Assembly: GCA_944392975.1 (NCBI GenBank)
Contig: CALXYN010000011.1
Span: 1-49,121 of the forward strand
Source: an uncultured Spirochaetaceae bacterium
GTDB lineage: Bacteria > Spirochaetota > Spirochaetia > Sphaerochaetales > Sphaerochaetaceae
Direction of reading: 5' to 3'
Length of the DNA: 49,121 bases
Part shown: piece after piece, positions 15,788-27,525 of the stretch
Position numbering within the stretch: the stretch's first letter is position 1
Layout: each line of letters begins with the position of its first letter
Made by a program: the position numbers and the translations under genes
Notes under the pieces: model-generated
What the model was told of the DNA's origin: nothing
Seen by the model: the letters and a program-made list of their open reading frames with translations, nothing else
The model's database searches: none

Positions 15788-16885
15788 ATGAGACTTCTGA
15801 TAATTAATCCAGGTTCTACATCTACAAAGGTCAGTGTTTTTGATGATGACAACAATGTGTTCACTGAAAGTGTTTTTCATGATGCACCTCTTCTGCTATC
15901 TTTTCCTTCGGTCAATGAACAGCTTCCATTCAGAAAGAAGATAGTCCTTAGTCTTCTGTCTGAATACAAAATACGCCTTGAGTCAATTGATGCCTTTGTT
16001 GGCAGAGGAGGCTGCGCATATTCACAGAAAGAAGGTGTAATGCGTATTGATGACAGGCTTTATGAAGATACGCGCGATGACAAAGGTGGAAGCGATCATC
16101 CTGCAAAACTTGGAGTGATGATGGCCTATGAATTTGGTAAGGAGTTTTCAAAGCCTTCATTCACGATTAATCCCACTAATGTAGATGAGTATGAGGATGA
16201 GGCAAGGATAACAGGACTCAAAGGTGTTTATAGAAGGGCACAGTCCCATGTGCTGAATCAGAAGGGTATTGCAAGGCTTCATGCCGCAAAGCTTGGAAAA
16301 CGTTATGAGGATTCTCTTTTCATTGTCTGTCATATTGATGGCGGCATTACAATAGCCGCTCATAAATATGGAAAGATGATAGATGGAACAGAAGGAGCGG
16401 GAGGAGATGGCCCATTCACTCCTACACGTCTTGGTTCAATTCCATTGATGGAAACTGCGCGGTTTTTGGAAACACACAGTCCTGCAGAACTGGAAGCTAT
16501 GTGTTCCCGTTCTGGAGGGTTTGTAAGTCATTTTGGAACATCTGATGCCAATAAGGTCCATGCTCTTGTTGAAAAGGGAGATGAACATGCCGTGCTTGTG
16601 TGGCAGGCAATGGTTTATCAGATAGCAAAATCAATCGGAGCAATGGCAACAGTTCTTGAAGGCCATGTCGATGCAATACTTCTTACCGGAGGACTCGTTC
16701 GATTTGCTGATATTGTTGAAAATATCAGGAAACGTACTGAATGGATTGCCCCTGTTTCTGTTTACCCCGGAGAAGTTGAGCAGGAAGAGATGGCGCATGA
16801 GGTACTGCTCGTTCTTAGTGGGAAAAAGATGGCAAATGTTTATACGGGACGTCCTATATTTGATGGATTTTCGTGGGATAGATGA
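15788..16885 (+). CDS. buk: butyrate kinase
   Basis: Transfers phosphate between butyryl phosphate and ADP, giving butyrate and ATP, or acts on branched-chain acyl phosphates; cytoplasmic ASKHA-fold kinase. The 365 residues fit the Buk length of about 355. The N-terminal phosphate loop NPGSTSTKVSVFDD, the GRGG and SDHPAKLGV segments, HIDGGITIAAH and TGGLVRFADIVENI are all family features. No phosphotransbutyrylase gene is next to it, so its partner must lie elsewhere, or the enzyme works on another acyl phosphate. The start ATG has no ribosome site and sits 6 nt after a TAGAAT box. Confidence 0.92.
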   Translation: MRLLIINPGSTSTKVSVFDDDNNVFTESVFHDAPLLLSFPSVNEQLPFRKKIVLSLLSEYKIRLESIDAFVGRGGCAYSQKEGVMRIDDRLYEDTRDDKGGSDHPAKLGVMMAYEFGKEFSKPSFTINPTNVDEYEDEARITGLKGVYRRAQSHVLNQKGIARLHAAKLGKRYEDSLFIVCHIDGGITIAAHKYGKMIDGTEGAGGDGPFTPTRLGSIPLMETARFLETHSPAELEAMCSRSGGFVSHFGTSDANKVHALVEKGDEHAVLVWQAMVYQIAKSIGAMATVLEGHVDAILLTGGLVRFADIVENIRKRTEWIAPVSVYPGEVEQEEMAHEVLLVLSGKKMANVYTGRPIFDGFSWDR

Positions 16886-16900
16886 AAAAAATCAGCAAAA

Positions 16901-16912
16901 ATTTCCGGAAAT
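16901..16912. repeat. perfect 12-bp palindrome between buk and the BMP importer
   Basis: ATTTCCGGAAAT, 84 nt before the ABC ATPase start. It could be an operator for the importer operon; no regulator is adjacent. Confidence 0.3.
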
Positions 16913-16996
16913 GTCACCTAATGTTGTGATTTGTTGCATTTTGTTCTGGTTTGAATCAAAAGGTGTGTTACACTGAACTCATCGAGGGGTAAGTAT

Positions 16997-18529
16997 TTGG
17001 AAAAGAACTGTGCAATCGAGATGAAAGGAATCACCAAGCGTTTCGGGCAGGTTGTTGCCAATGACAGCATTAACCTCAGCATCAACCGTGGCGAGATACT
17101 TGCGCTTCTTGGTGAGAACGGCAGTGGTAAGACAACTCTCATGAATATGCTTTCCGGAATATACCAGCCGGATGATGGCGAGATCTACAAGGATGGTCAG
17201 CTGATATACATCAGATCACCTCGGGAGGCTTATGAATATGGAATCGGTATGATCCATCAGCATTATAAGCTTGTAGAGGTCTTTACATCCACTCAGAACA
17301 TCATACTTGGACTTAATGATGGGAGAATGAATATCAATGCAGCAGAGGCGAAGGTTAAGGAAATCTGCGACCGGTATGGTTTTGAGATAGATCCCTCAGA
17401 GAAAGTCTATGATATGTCCGTTTCCCAGAAACAGACTGTAGAAATTGTAAAGGTCCTTTATCGCGGAGCAGATATTCTCATTCTCGATGAGCCTACGGCT
17501 GTTCTTACTCCACAGGAAACAAGAAAGCTGTTTGCCGTATTGCAGAATATGAAAGCAGATGGCAAGGCAATCATAATCATTACCCATAAGCTGAATGAGG
17601 TCATGGAGGTTTCGGATAAGGTTACCGTACTCCGAAAAGGCCAGCTCATTGGTACGGTTGAAACAAAGAATACGAATCCGCAGGCTCTTACAGATATGAT
17701 GGTTGGACATGCTGTTTCTCTTAATATTGACAGACCAAAATACCAGTCTCCAAAGAAAAAACTGATAGTTGAGAATCTTACCTGCATTGATGATGAGGGG
17801 ATAAAGAAGCTGGATTCTGTTTCCTTTACAGCAAATACAGGAGAGATTCTTGGTGTGGCTGGTATCTCAGGTTCTGGACAGAAAGAGCTGCTGGAGGCAA
17901 TTACAGGTCTCTATCCTGTCAAAGAGGGAAGTATCCGTTTCATAGCCAAGGATGGATCAGAAGTAGAACTTGTCGGTAAGACTCCGAAGAAGATAAGGGC
18001 TACAGGCGTTGGCATGGCGTTTGTCCCTGAAGACAGGCTTGGTATGGGGCTTGTCGGTTCTATGGGTATGACTGGCAATATGCTTCTCCGTTCATGGAAG
18101 AAAGGAAAGGGCGCTTTGATTCATCGTAAAGAGCCTGAAGCACTGGCAAACAAGGTTCTCGAAGAGCTGGATGTCATCACTCCCGATGTGGATTATCCTG
18201 TACGCCGTCTTTCCGGAGGAAATGTCCAGAAAGTCCTGGTTGGAAGAGAAATCGCAAGTGAACCTGAAGTCCTGATGACAGCTTATGCTGTTCGTGGTCT
18301 TGATATAAACACATCCTATACAATCTACAATCTGCTTACTGAGCAGAAGATGAAAGGTGTTGCAGTCCTTTATGTCGGAGAGGATCTGGATGTTCTTCTG
18401 GAACTTGCTGATAGAATCCTCGTCCTTTGCGGTGGTCAGGTTGCTGGAATTGTTGATGCCCGTACTGCCACAAAAGAGGAAATTGGCTTGTTGATGACAC
18501 AGTTTAACGTAAAGGAGGATGCAGAATGA
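16997..18529 (+). CDS. nucleoside/BMP-type ABC importer, duplicated ATPase subunit
   Basis: Energises import through the permeases encoded next. The 510 residues contain two ABC domains, as in RbsA and the nucleoside ATPase NupO. Domain 1: Walker A GENGSGKTT, signature MSVSQKQTVEIVKVL, Walker B ILILDEPTAVLTPQE. Domain 2: GISGSGQKELLEAI, signature LSGGNVQKVLVGREI, and a degenerate Walker B region LMTAYAVRGLD that lacks the catalytic Glu; this family usually has a degenerate second site too. The start is TTG at 16997 behind GAGGGG with 7 nt spacing; an ATG 21 nt later would cut the first strand. Overlaps the first permease by 4 nt. Confidence 0.9.
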   Translation: MEKNCAIEMKGITKRFGQVVANDSINLSINRGEILALLGENGSGKTTLMNMLSGIYQPDDGEIYKDGQLIYIRSPREAYEYGIGMIHQHYKLVEVFTSTQNIILGLNDGRMNINAAEAKVKEICDRYGFEIDPSEKVYDMSVSQKQTVEIVKVLYRGADILILDEPTAVLTPQETRKLFAVLQNMKADGKAIIIITHKLNEVMEVSDKVTVLRKGQLIGTVETKNTNPQALTDMMVGHAVSLNIDRPKYQSPKKKLIVENLTCIDDEGIKKLDSVSFTANTGEILGVAGISGSGQKELLEAITGLYPVKEGSIRFIAKDGSEVELVGKTPKKIRATGVGMAFVPEDRLGMGLVGSMGMTGNMLLRSWKKGKGALIHRKEPEALANKVLEELDVITPDVDYPVRRLSGGNVQKVLVGREIASEPEVLMTAYAVRGLDINTSYTIYNLLTEQKMKGVAVLYVGEDLDVLLELADRILVLCGGQVAGIVDARTATKEEIGLLMTQFNVKEDAE

Positions 18530-19620
18530 ATACAGCTGAAAATAGAACTCCTCTGATTAGACTTGCAAAACGAACGGAAATGAGTCGCCGCAATATGTGG
18601 CTTATACGCGTGGGTTCAATCATCATAGCTCTCATTCTTGGCTGTATTCCGATGCTCCTTACCGGCAATAATCCATTTGAGGCGTATGGAGTTATTATCC
18701 AGGGATCCGTTTCTCGTCCGGTATATCTGAAACAGACTATCCGTACAGCAATTCCGCTGCTTGGTTGTGCGCTTGCTATAGCCCCATGTTTCAAAATGAA
18801 ATTCTGGAACATCGGAGCAGAAGGCCAGATAACCATGGGTGCTGTCTTTGCCACATATTTCGCGCTTTTCTGGTCTGATAAGATACCGCATGGTCTTTTA
18901 CTTATCATCATGGCTCTTTCAGGGGCTATTGCAGGAGGCCTCTGGGCTGTTATTCCTGCATTTTTCAAAGCCAAGTGGAATACCAATGAAACTCTTTTCA
19001 CGCTCATGATGAATTATATAGCCATAGGCATTGTCGCTTGGCTTCAGGGCGGTCCTTGGGAAGGAAGGAAAGGCTCTCAGCTGATTCCTATGTTCTCCGA
19101 TTCTGCAAGACTTCCGACAGTATTCGGTGTCAACTGTGGCTGGATTATCGTGTTAGTGCTTGTCGTACTCATGTATATCTATATGAATAAGACAAAACAG
19201 GGATATGAGATAGCTGTTATCGGAGACTCTGTGAATACTGCCCGCTATGCAGGTATGAATGTCGGCTGGATTATCGTACGAACGATGTTTATATCCGGTG
19301 CTATCAGTGGTGTTGTTGGTTTCATTATTGTTTCCGGAGCTAACTTCACTCTTTATAGCGGGGTTGCCGATGGGGTCGGTTTTACATCAATCACGGTTGC
19401 CTGGCTTTCTCAGCTCAACTCATTTGCAATGATTGCTATTTCAATGATTCTTGCCATTCTGGAAAAGGGTTCAAACACACTGCAGACAAGAATGGAGGTC
19501 CCTGCATCGATTGCAGATATCATTACAGGTATTCTTCTCTTCTGTATGCTCAGCTGTGAGTTCTTCATTAATTATCGGCTGATTTTCCGCCATAAGGAGA
19601 AGAAGGAGGTGACAGCATGA
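18526..19620 (+). CDS. BMP-type ABC importer permease 1
   Basis: Inner-membrane channel subunit of the importer. The 364 residues have eight to ten hydrophobic segments; the text KFWNIGAEGQITMGAVFATYFAL and the NTARYAGMNV loop are characteristic of the NupP/BmpC branch of BPD_transp_2 permeases. It overlaps both neighbours by 4 nt, so all three are translated as a unit. Pairs with the second permease as a heterodimer. Confidence 0.9.
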   Translation: MNTAENRTPLIRLAKRTEMSRRNMWLIRVGSIIIALILGCIPMLLTGNNPFEAYGVIIQGSVSRPVYLKQTIRTAIPLLGCALAIAPCFKMKFWNIGAEGQITMGAVFATYFALFWSDKIPHGLLLIIMALSGAIAGGLWAVIPAFFKAKWNTNETLFTLMMNYIAIGIVAWLQGGPWEGRKGSQLIPMFSDSARLPTVFGVNCGWIIVLVLVVLMYIYMNKTKQGYEIAVIGDSVNTARYAGMNVGWIIVRTMFISGAISGVVGFIIVSGANFTLYSGVADGVGFTSITVAWLSQLNSFAMIAISMILAILEKGSNTLQTRMEVPASIADIITGILLFCMLSCEFFINYRLIFRHKEKKEVTA

Positions 19621-20600
19621 CAACGCTTATCACACTTATCGTAGCAGCCGTTACTTTTGGAACTGTTCTGATGTATGGCACATTGGGAGAGATTCTCACA
19701 GAGAAATCTGGAAATCTCAATCTTGGTGTCGAAGGCATCATGTATATGGGTGGTACATTTGGTCTTGCTGGTGCGTTCTACTATGAAAAGGCAGCTGGAG
19801 CAGCTGCATCCGGACCGCTTGCTATAATCATTGCAATCATGGCAGCTTTCGCATCTGGCATGGTAGCTTCCGCTATATACAGCTTTTTGACAATCACACT
19901 GCGAGCAAATCAGAATGTCACAGGACTTGCCCTATCTATTTTCGGAACAGGAATCGGGCAGTTCGTCGGTGAGTTCATGAGAGTCAGTGAGGGTGGATAT
20001 GTAGCTCTCAGCAATAATCTCAAGGAATCTTTCTCTGCTGTGATTTTCCCTGATTTCCTTGTTGGCATACCTGTAATAGGAAACATTCTTTTCTCACATA
20101 CGGTGTTTTTCTATTTGGCAATAGTCATTGCTGTTCTTATGTATCTCTTCCTTAAGAAGACACGTTACGGTTTATATCTCTGTGCTGTAGGTGAATCTCC
20201 ATCAACATCTGATGCAGCAGGTATCAACATCGTGAAGTATAAATATCTGGCAACTATTATTGGAGGAGGCATTTCTGCAATCGGAGGTATGGTGTATATC
20301 ATGACCACCGCAGGATGTGTCTGGAATCATGAAGGACTTTCAGGTGTCGGCTGGCTGGCTGTTGCGCTTGTAATCTTCTGTATGTGGCGGCCTTTGAATG
20401 CGATATGGGGTTCTGTGCTTTTTGGTGCGATGATGATTATGTATCTTCGTGTATCCATCCCATTCATACCTACAGAGCTCTACAAGATCCTTCCATATGT
20501 AGTCACGGTAATCGTTCTTGTTCTTACAAGCATGCGTAACAGTCGTGACAAACAGCCGCCGGCTTCTCTTGGTAATAACTACTTCAGAGAAGATCGCTGA
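19617..20600 (+). CDS. BMP-type ABC importer permease 2
   Basis: Second channel subunit, 327 residues, of the NupQ branch. Diagnostic stretches are GEILTEKSGNLNLGVEGIMYMGG, ANQNVTGLALSIFGTGIGQ and GESPSTSDAAGINIVKYKY. About ten hydrophobic segments. The C-terminal tail is charged and cytoplasmic. Followed after 136 nt by the binding protein gene, which has its own promoter. Confidence 0.9.
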   Translation: MTTLITLIVAAVTFGTVLMYGTLGEILTEKSGNLNLGVEGIMYMGGTFGLAGAFYYEKAAGAAASGPLAIIIAIMAAFASGMVASAIYSFLTITLRANQNVTGLALSIFGTGIGQFVGEFMRVSEGGYVALSNNLKESFSAVIFPDFLVGIPVIGNILFSHTVFFYLAIVIAVLMYLFLKKTRYGLYLCAVGESPSTSDAAGINIVKYKYLATIIGGGISAIGGMVYIMTTAGCVWNHEGLSGVGWLAVALVIFCMWRPLNAIWGSVLFGAMMIMYLRVSIPFIPTELYKILPYVVTVIVLVLTSMRNSRDKQPPASLGNNYFREDR

Positions 20601-20664
20601 TTGATATTGTAGAAAAAGGAATACAAAAAGTATGGTTTTGTTTTTCCTCGTAAGGTTAGTTTAA
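20601..20664 (+). other. intercistronic A/T-rich inverted region
   Basis: After the second permease there is an imperfect inverted repeat (AAAAAGGAA ... TTTTTCCT, about 20612-20648) followed by CGTAAGG. It may be a weak terminator separating permease and binding-protein transcription. Low certainty. Confidence 0.3.
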
Positions 20665-20692
20665 TTGCTGAAAGGGGAATTTCTGGTAGAAT
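20665..20692 (+). promoter_or_regulatory. promoter of the BMP binding protein
   Basis: TTGCTG (20665-20670), 16 nt, extended -10 TGGTAGAAT (20684-20692). Leads to a leader of about 38 nt with AAGGAG before the ATG. It lets the binding protein be made in excess over the permease. Confidence 0.55.
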
Positions 20693-20736
20693 ACAATCGA
20701 GGTTTCCGATTATAGAGACCTGGAAAAGGAGAGCAT

Positions 20737-21957
20737 ATGAAAAAATTATCGTTCATTCTTATCGTGCTCATGCTTCTCTCTGGATTCGCTTTTGCAAGCG
20801 GAAGTGGAGAGACTGCTGCAGCAACTGACCCTAATACAGTAAAGGTAGGTCTTTTGTGTATCGGTGATGAAAACGATCAGGGATATACCTACAACTTCAT
20901 CAGGGGCAGAGATGAGGCAACAGAGATGCTCAAGGCAGATGGCATCAACGTCGAGTGGGTAACAAAGTTCAATATCGGCGAAGATGCAACATGTACTGAT
21001 GCCAACATCGAAGCAGCAGAAGAGGGATGCCAGATTATCATCAACAACAGTTATGGATTTGAGCCATTCATGCTTGAGGTTGTAGATGAGTATCCTGAAA
21101 TTGAATTCATCAGCTGTACAAACTGTGCTTCTGCTTTCGATGGCAGGGACAATACCCATAATGCTTTTGCCAATATCTATGAAGGCAGATACATTGCAGG
21201 TGTTGTTGCAGGTATGAAGCTTCAGCAGATGATTGATGAGGGACAGATTGCTCCAGAAGAAGCTATAATCGGATACGTAGGCGCATACTCATTTGCAGAA
21301 GTTATCTCTGGTTTCACATCATATTTCCTCGGTGCTAGGTCTGTATGTCCATCTGTGACAATGAAAGTTTCCTTCGTAGGATCATGGTCAGATGCAACAG
21401 CTGAATCCGACGCTGCTCTTGCTCTTGTTGATCAGGGCTGTGTGATGATTTCTCAGCATTCTGACAACACAACTCCAGCAACAGCTGCTCAGTCTCGTGG
21501 TGTATTCCATACAGGATACAACAATGACATGACAGGTATTGCTCCAAATGCTTCTCTTATCTCCACAAGAATTGACTGGGGTATCTATTTCTACGAAGCA
21601 ATCAAGGCATATGTAAATGGAGAGAAAATTCCACAGGATTGGTGCAAGGGTATGGCTGATGGCGCTGTTGTAATGACTCAGCTCAATGAGGCTATTGCAG
21701 CACCAGGAACTGCAGAGAAGGTTGCAGAAGTTGAAGCAGCTATCGCAGATGGATCTCTTCAGGTATTCGATACAAGCACATTCACAGTTGGTGGTGAAAC
21801 TCTTACTCATGCATTCGCACTTGATACAGATGGAGATTTCACAGCAGATTCTGAAGAAGCTGTATACGATGGTGCATTCCATGAATCAGTATTCCAGTCT
21901 GCTCCATACTTCACAGTGCAGATTGATGGAATCGAGTGGCTTAACGCTGCATATTGA
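20737..21957 (+). CDS. BMP family ABC importer substrate-binding protein
   Basis: Periplasmic or surface solute receptor for the importer upstream, related to PnrA/TmpC and nucleoside-binding BMP proteins. 406 residues. The signal peptide (about 1-21) ends FAFASGSGE and lacks a lipobox cysteine, the form common in Sphaerochaeta-like spirochaetes. The mature part has VKVGLLCIGDENDQGYTYN, the usual BMP opening that contacts ligand, AFANIYEGRYIAGVVAGMK and the ISQHSDNT hinge strand. The family binds purine nucleosides in treponemes, but some members bind other ligands. Codons are biased toward a limited set, fitting high expression. Confidence 0.9.
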   Translation: MKKLSFILIVLMLLSGFAFASGSGETAAATDPNTVKVGLLCIGDENDQGYTYNFIRGRDEATEMLKADGINVEWVTKFNIGEDATCTDANIEAAEEGCQIIINNSYGFEPFMLEVVDEYPEIEFISCTNCASAFDGRDNTHNAFANIYEGRYIAGVVAGMKLQQMIDEGQIAPEEAIIGYVGAYSFAEVISGFTSYFLGARSVCPSVTMKVSFVGSWSDATAESDAALALVDQGCVMISQHSDNTTPATAAQSRGVFHTGYNNDMTGIAPNASLISTRIDWGIYFYEAIKAYVNGEKIPQDWCKGMADGAVVMTQLNEAIAAPGTAEKVAEVEAAIADGSLQVFDTSTFTVGGETLTHAFALDTDGDFTADSEEAVYDGAFHESVFQSAPYFTVQIDGIEWLNAAY

Positions 21958-21978
21958 TTCTTCTTTAGAGCCTTTAAG

Positions 21979-22010
21979 CCAGCTTGGGAAACCAGGCTGG
22001 TTTTCTTTTT
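21979..22010 (+). terminator. strong terminator after the BMP binding protein
   Basis: CCAGCTTGG and CCAGGCTGG form a 9-bp stem closed by a GAAA tetraloop (21988-21991), followed by TTTTCTTTTT. Confidence 0.9.
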
Positions 22011-22045
22011 CTCTCTTGATAGTAGAATAGGCTAACTGCTCTCGC

Positions 22046-22051
22046 TATAAT
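22046..22051 (+). promoter_or_regulatory. -10 box of the feoAB gene
   Basis: A consensus TATAAT 21 nt before the preferred ATG (22073). A CTCT-TCG-AGAG hairpin (22052-22062) directly follows and would lie at the very 5' end of the mRNA. Confidence 0.45.
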
Positions 22052-22072
22052 CTCTTCGAGAGATTGATTGTT

Positions 22073-24427
22073 ATGACTTTAGACAACCTTAAAATAGGTG
22101 AGAGTGCTAAGGTTCTCACCGTTGGCGGAGATGCGGCTCTGCGCCGTCATTTCCTGGATATGGGACTTACCCCTGACACTTTCGTAACCTTGGTTAAGAA
22201 AGCTCCGATGGGAGATCCTCTTGAGATTTTCGTACGTGGCTATGAACTGACATTGAGAAAGGAGGATGCTGCCAGAATCACATGCGAGAAGGCACCTCGA
22301 CCTCTGGAAAGAAAAGTACCTGCTCCTCATAAAATGATCCAACATCCTCATGTAGGAGAGTTTGAGACTCATAAGCCTGGTGATAAACCGCTTATTCCGG
22401 AAACTACGGATATCGTATTTGCACTTGCTGGGAATCAGAATTGTGGGAAAACAACACTTTTCAATCAGCTTACAGGTTCGAATCAGCATGTCGGTAATTT
22501 CCCAGGGGTTACTGTTGACAGCAAATCCGGAAAAATCAGGGGACATGAGGATGCTACAGTAGTGGATCTGCCAGGTATCTATTCCCTTTCTCCATATACT
22601 AATGAGGAAATCGTATCCCGTGATTTCATCCTCAAAGGGAAGCCTGATGGAATAATCAATATTGTAGATGCGACAAATATTGAAAGAAATCTTTACCTTA
22701 CAATGCAGCTTATTGAGCTGGATGTACCTATTGTTATTGCTCTCAACATGATGGATGAAGTCCGTGATAACGGAGGTACTATTGATGTGAACCAGCTTGA
22801 AGAGAGTCTTGGAGTTGCTGTTGTACCTATTTCGGCAGCCAAGAATGAAGGTGTAGAAGAGCTGGTGAAGCATGCTATCCATGTTGCTCGTTTCAAGGAA
22901 TCTCCGGGATTGAAGGATTTCTGTCCAGCAGAGGGAGAACCAAAGGATGTAGCTATTCATCGTTCTCTTCATGCCATCATGCATCTTATTCAGGACCATG
23001 CTGAAAGAGCTGGTATTCCAGTTCGTTTTGCGGCTTCAAAGCTTATTGAAGGGGATGCCCCGATAATGAAATCTCTTTCCCTCGACGAGAATGAGAAAGA
23101 GACTCTTGAGCATATTCTCAAGCAGCTTGAAACTGAAAGCGGTACGGACCGTGATGCTGCGCTTGCAGATGCCAGATTCAGGTTCATTGAGAAAATCTGT
23201 GAGAACAGTGTTGTTAAACCCAATGAATCGAAAGAGAGGAAGAGGTCATTGAAAGCTGACAGATTCCTGACAGGAAAGTACACAGCTATTCCGGCTTTCA
23301 TCCTCATAATGGCTCTCGTATTCTATCTTACATTCGGTCCTGTCGGTTCTTTCCTTTCTGATTTATTGTCACTTGGAATAGATAAGCTTTCAGTTCTGGT
23401 AGATGCTGCTCTGACTTCCTATGGCCTTAATCCGATAGTCCATTCCCTCATAATAGATGGTGTCTTTGCCGGTGTAGGCAGCGTACTTTCGTTCTTGCCG
23501 ATTATCGTTGTCCTGTTTTTCTTCCTTTCAATTCTTGAAGATAGCGGATACATGGCGAGAGTTTCGTTCGTGATGGATAAACTATTGAGGAAAATAGGCC
23601 TTTCTGGCCGGAGTTTTGTTCCGATGCTGATTGGTTTTGGTTGCTCTGTTCCTGCAATCATGGCCACGAGAACGCTCTCATCCGAACGTGACAGGAAGAT
23701 GACAATACTGCTTGTTCCGTTTATGTCATGTTCGGCAAAGCTGCCAATCTATGCAATGTTCACATATGCATTCTTTCCCGATAATGGAGCTTTGGTGATG
23801 ATTCTTCTCTACATTATCGGAATTGTGATGGGCATATTCCTTTCCCTGATTCTCAAGCGTACAGGATTTAAGGGAAATCCTGTTCCTTTCGTCCTTGAGC
23901 TTCCGAATTACAGGATGCCAAGTCCGAGGACTGTAATGCAGCTTATCTGGGAGAAGACAAAGGATTTTGTCACAAGAGCATTTACGATAATCTTCCTTGC
24001 AACACTGATCATCTGGTTCCTGCAGAGCTTTGATATACGTCTTAATCCTGTTGCTGATTCTTCCGACAGCATGCTTGCAGCTATTGGATCAATCATTTCT
24101 CCTGTCTTCAGGCCTCTAGGGTTTGATGACTGGAGAATATCAACAGCACTCATTACAGGATTTTCAGCAAAGGAGAGTGTAGTAAGTACTCTTACTGTTC
24201 TTCTTGGTGGTTCTGCTGCGGTTCTCAGCACGCTATTCACACCATTCACAGCATTTGGTTTCCTGATATTCACACTCCTTTATACCCCTTGTGTGGCCGC
24301 AATTGCGACAGTAAGAAAAGAACTTGGAAGAAGGTGGGCTCTTGGAGTAGTAATCCTGCAGTGTGTAGTTGCATGGCTTGCTTCATTTGCAGTGCATGTA
24401 ATAGGAACGCTTCTTGGCTTGGTCTGA
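22073..24427 (+). CDS. feoB: ferrous iron transporter, FeoA-FeoB fusion
   Basis: Imports Fe2+ across the inner membrane. The 784 residues comprise an SH3-like FeoA domain (1-76, LKIGESAKVLTVGGD and LDMGLTPDTFV), the FeoB G domain (G1 GNQNCGKTT at about 120-128, G3 DLPGIYSLSPYT, G4 NMMD), a helical linker, and a membrane core from about residue 400 with two gates (GFGCSVPAIMATRTL and PFMSCSAKLPIYAMF). FeoA and FeoB are normally separate genes; fusion removes the need for a free FeoA. ATG at 22073 is preferred to the TTG at 22064, which would leave no room for a ribosome site. No FeoC or Fur gene is adjacent. Confidence 0.93.
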   Translation: MTLDNLKIGESAKVLTVGGDAALRRHFLDMGLTPDTFVTLVKKAPMGDPLEIFVRGYELTLRKEDAARITCEKAPRPLERKVPAPHKMIQHPHVGEFETHKPGDKPLIPETTDIVFALAGNQNCGKTTLFNQLTGSNQHVGNFPGVTVDSKSGKIRGHEDATVVDLPGIYSLSPYTNEEIVSRDFILKGKPDGIINIVDATNIERNLYLTMQLIELDVPIVIALNMMDEVRDNGGTIDVNQLEESLGVAVVPISAAKNEGVEELVKHAIHVARFKESPGLKDFCPAEGEPKDVAIHRSLHAIMHLIQDHAERAGIPVRFAASKLIEGDAPIMKSLSLDENEKETLEHILKQLETESGTDRDAALADARFRFIEKICENSVVKPNESKERKRSLKADRFLTGKYTAIPAFILIMALVFYLTFGPVGSFLSDLLSLGIDKLSVLVDAALTSYGLNPIVHSLIIDGVFAGVGSVLSFLPIIVVLFFFLSILEDSGYMARVSFVMDKLLRKIGLSGRSFVPMLIGFGCSVPAIMATRTLSSERDRKMTILLVPFMSCSAKLPIYAMFTYAFFPDNGALVMILLYIIGIVMGIFLSLILKRTGFKGNPVPFVLELPNYRMPSPRTVMQLIWEKTKDFVTRAFTIIFLATLIIWFLQSFDIRLNPVADSSDSMLAAIGSIISPVFRPLGFDDWRISTALITGFSAKESVVSTLTVLLGGSAAVLSTLFTPFTAFGFLIFTLLYTPCVAAIATVRKELGRRWALGVVILQCVVAWLASFAVHVIGTLLGLV

Positions 24428-24445
24428 TTCTGGAATTCATTTGTT

Positions 24446-24481
24446 ATAAAAACAGAGGAACCGCCATTTTCGGCGGTTCCT
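24446..24481 (-). terminator. terminator shared by convergent feoB and the GLUG gene
   Basis: AGGAACCGCC and GGCGGTTCCT pair around a 6-nt loop (24456-24481). The T-run lies on the minus strand (TTTTTAT), so it mainly ends the GLUG gene, but the stem can stop both. Confidence 0.8.
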
Positions 24482-24511
24482 GTTCATAGTACTTCCACAA
24501 TGTTTTTATGG

Positions 24512-26676
<2,165 letters not shown>

Positions 26677-26745
26677 AAATCCCTCCAACAGAGCTATTTT
26701 AACTCAAAAATTGAGAAAAGAAAGATGAGAAGAGCATCAAAAATA

Positions 26746-26780
26746 AAAGAGCTACCGTGTTGATTTTACGATAGCTCTTT
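26746..26780 (-). terminator. bidirectional-looking terminator between the ABC operon and the GLUG gene
   Basis: AAAGAGCTA and TAGCTCTTT form a 9-bp stem extended by CGT/ACG after one mismatch. T-rich runs flank both sides. On the minus strand it follows the ATPase stop and ends the importer operon. Confidence 0.75.
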
Positions 26781-26784
26781 TTGA

Positions 26785-27525
26785 TTACAGGATATGATTC
26801 AAGAAGTCCTGTGTTCTTTCGCTTTCAGGGTTGGAGAACATTTTCTCCGGTGTACCCACCTCGATTATCTCTCCTTTATCCATGAACACGACCTTGTCTG
26901 CTGCAGCTCTTGCAAATCCCATTTCATGGGTTACAAGAAGCATTGTCATGCCATCTTTTGCCAAGGAGAGCATTACGTCCAGAACCTCTTTGATCATCTC
27001 TGGATCAAGGGCCGAGGTAGGTTCATCAAAGAGCATGGCTTTCGGATTCATTGCAAGAGCTCTTGCTATTGCAACCCTCTGCTGCTGCCCACCTGAAAGC
27101 TGTGGTGGATGCACGTCGGCTTTTTCCTCGAGACCAACTCTTTTTAAAAGTTCTCTTGCGAGTTTCTCTGCTTCTTCCTTTTTCATTTTCTTCACCTTTA
27201 TCGGTGCAAGTGTGATGTTGTCCAGAACTGTAAGGTGAGGGAAGAGGTTGAAAGACTGGAATACCATACCGACTTCCTCGCGTATCTTTCTGATATCTGT
27301 AGAAGCAGCTGATGTGTCAACTCCATCAATGAGGATGTGGCCTGATGTAGGAGTCTCAAGGCCGTTCACACAGCGCAGCATCGTTGACTTGCCGGATCCT
27401 GATGGACCAATGATGACGACAACTTCTCCGTCATTGACCGTAAGGGAAGTATTTTTTACGGCATGGAGTATACCATTTGGAGTATCAAAGTCCTTAGACA
27501 GATTCTGTATTTCAATCTTAGCCAT
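26785..27525 (-). CDS. polar amino-acid ABC importer ATPase
   Basis: Drives amino-acid uptake with the permease encoded just upstream. The 246 residues are the standard GlnQ/ArtP length: Walker [20 protein letters not shown], signature LSGGQQQR, Walker [13 protein letters not shown]. The start is set at the ATG 27525, which lies inside the permease stop region (ATGGCTAA), an 8-nt overlap that couples translation; the longer frame from 27558 adds residues that are not part of the family. Unlike the ATPase at 10336 it has no C-terminal extension. Confidence 0.92.
   Translation of the reverse strand: MAKIEIQNLSKDFDTPNGILHAVKNTSLTVNDGEVVVIIGPSGSGKSTMLRCVNGLETPTSGHILIDGVDTSAASTDIRKIREEVGMVFQSFNLFPHLTVLDNITLAPIKVKKMKKEEAEKLARELLKRVGLEEKADVHPPQLSGGQQQRVAIARALAMNPKAMLFDEPTSALDPEMIKEVLDVMLSLAKDGMTMLLVTHEMGFARAAADKVVFMDKGEIIEVGTPEKMFSNPESERTQDFLNHIL

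Noticed and set aside
22079-22999. 306-codon open frame on the minus strand
   Set aside because: It lies antisense to the FeoA and G-domain coding sequence of the feoB fusion, whose motifs are clear; the antisense product has no recognisable features.
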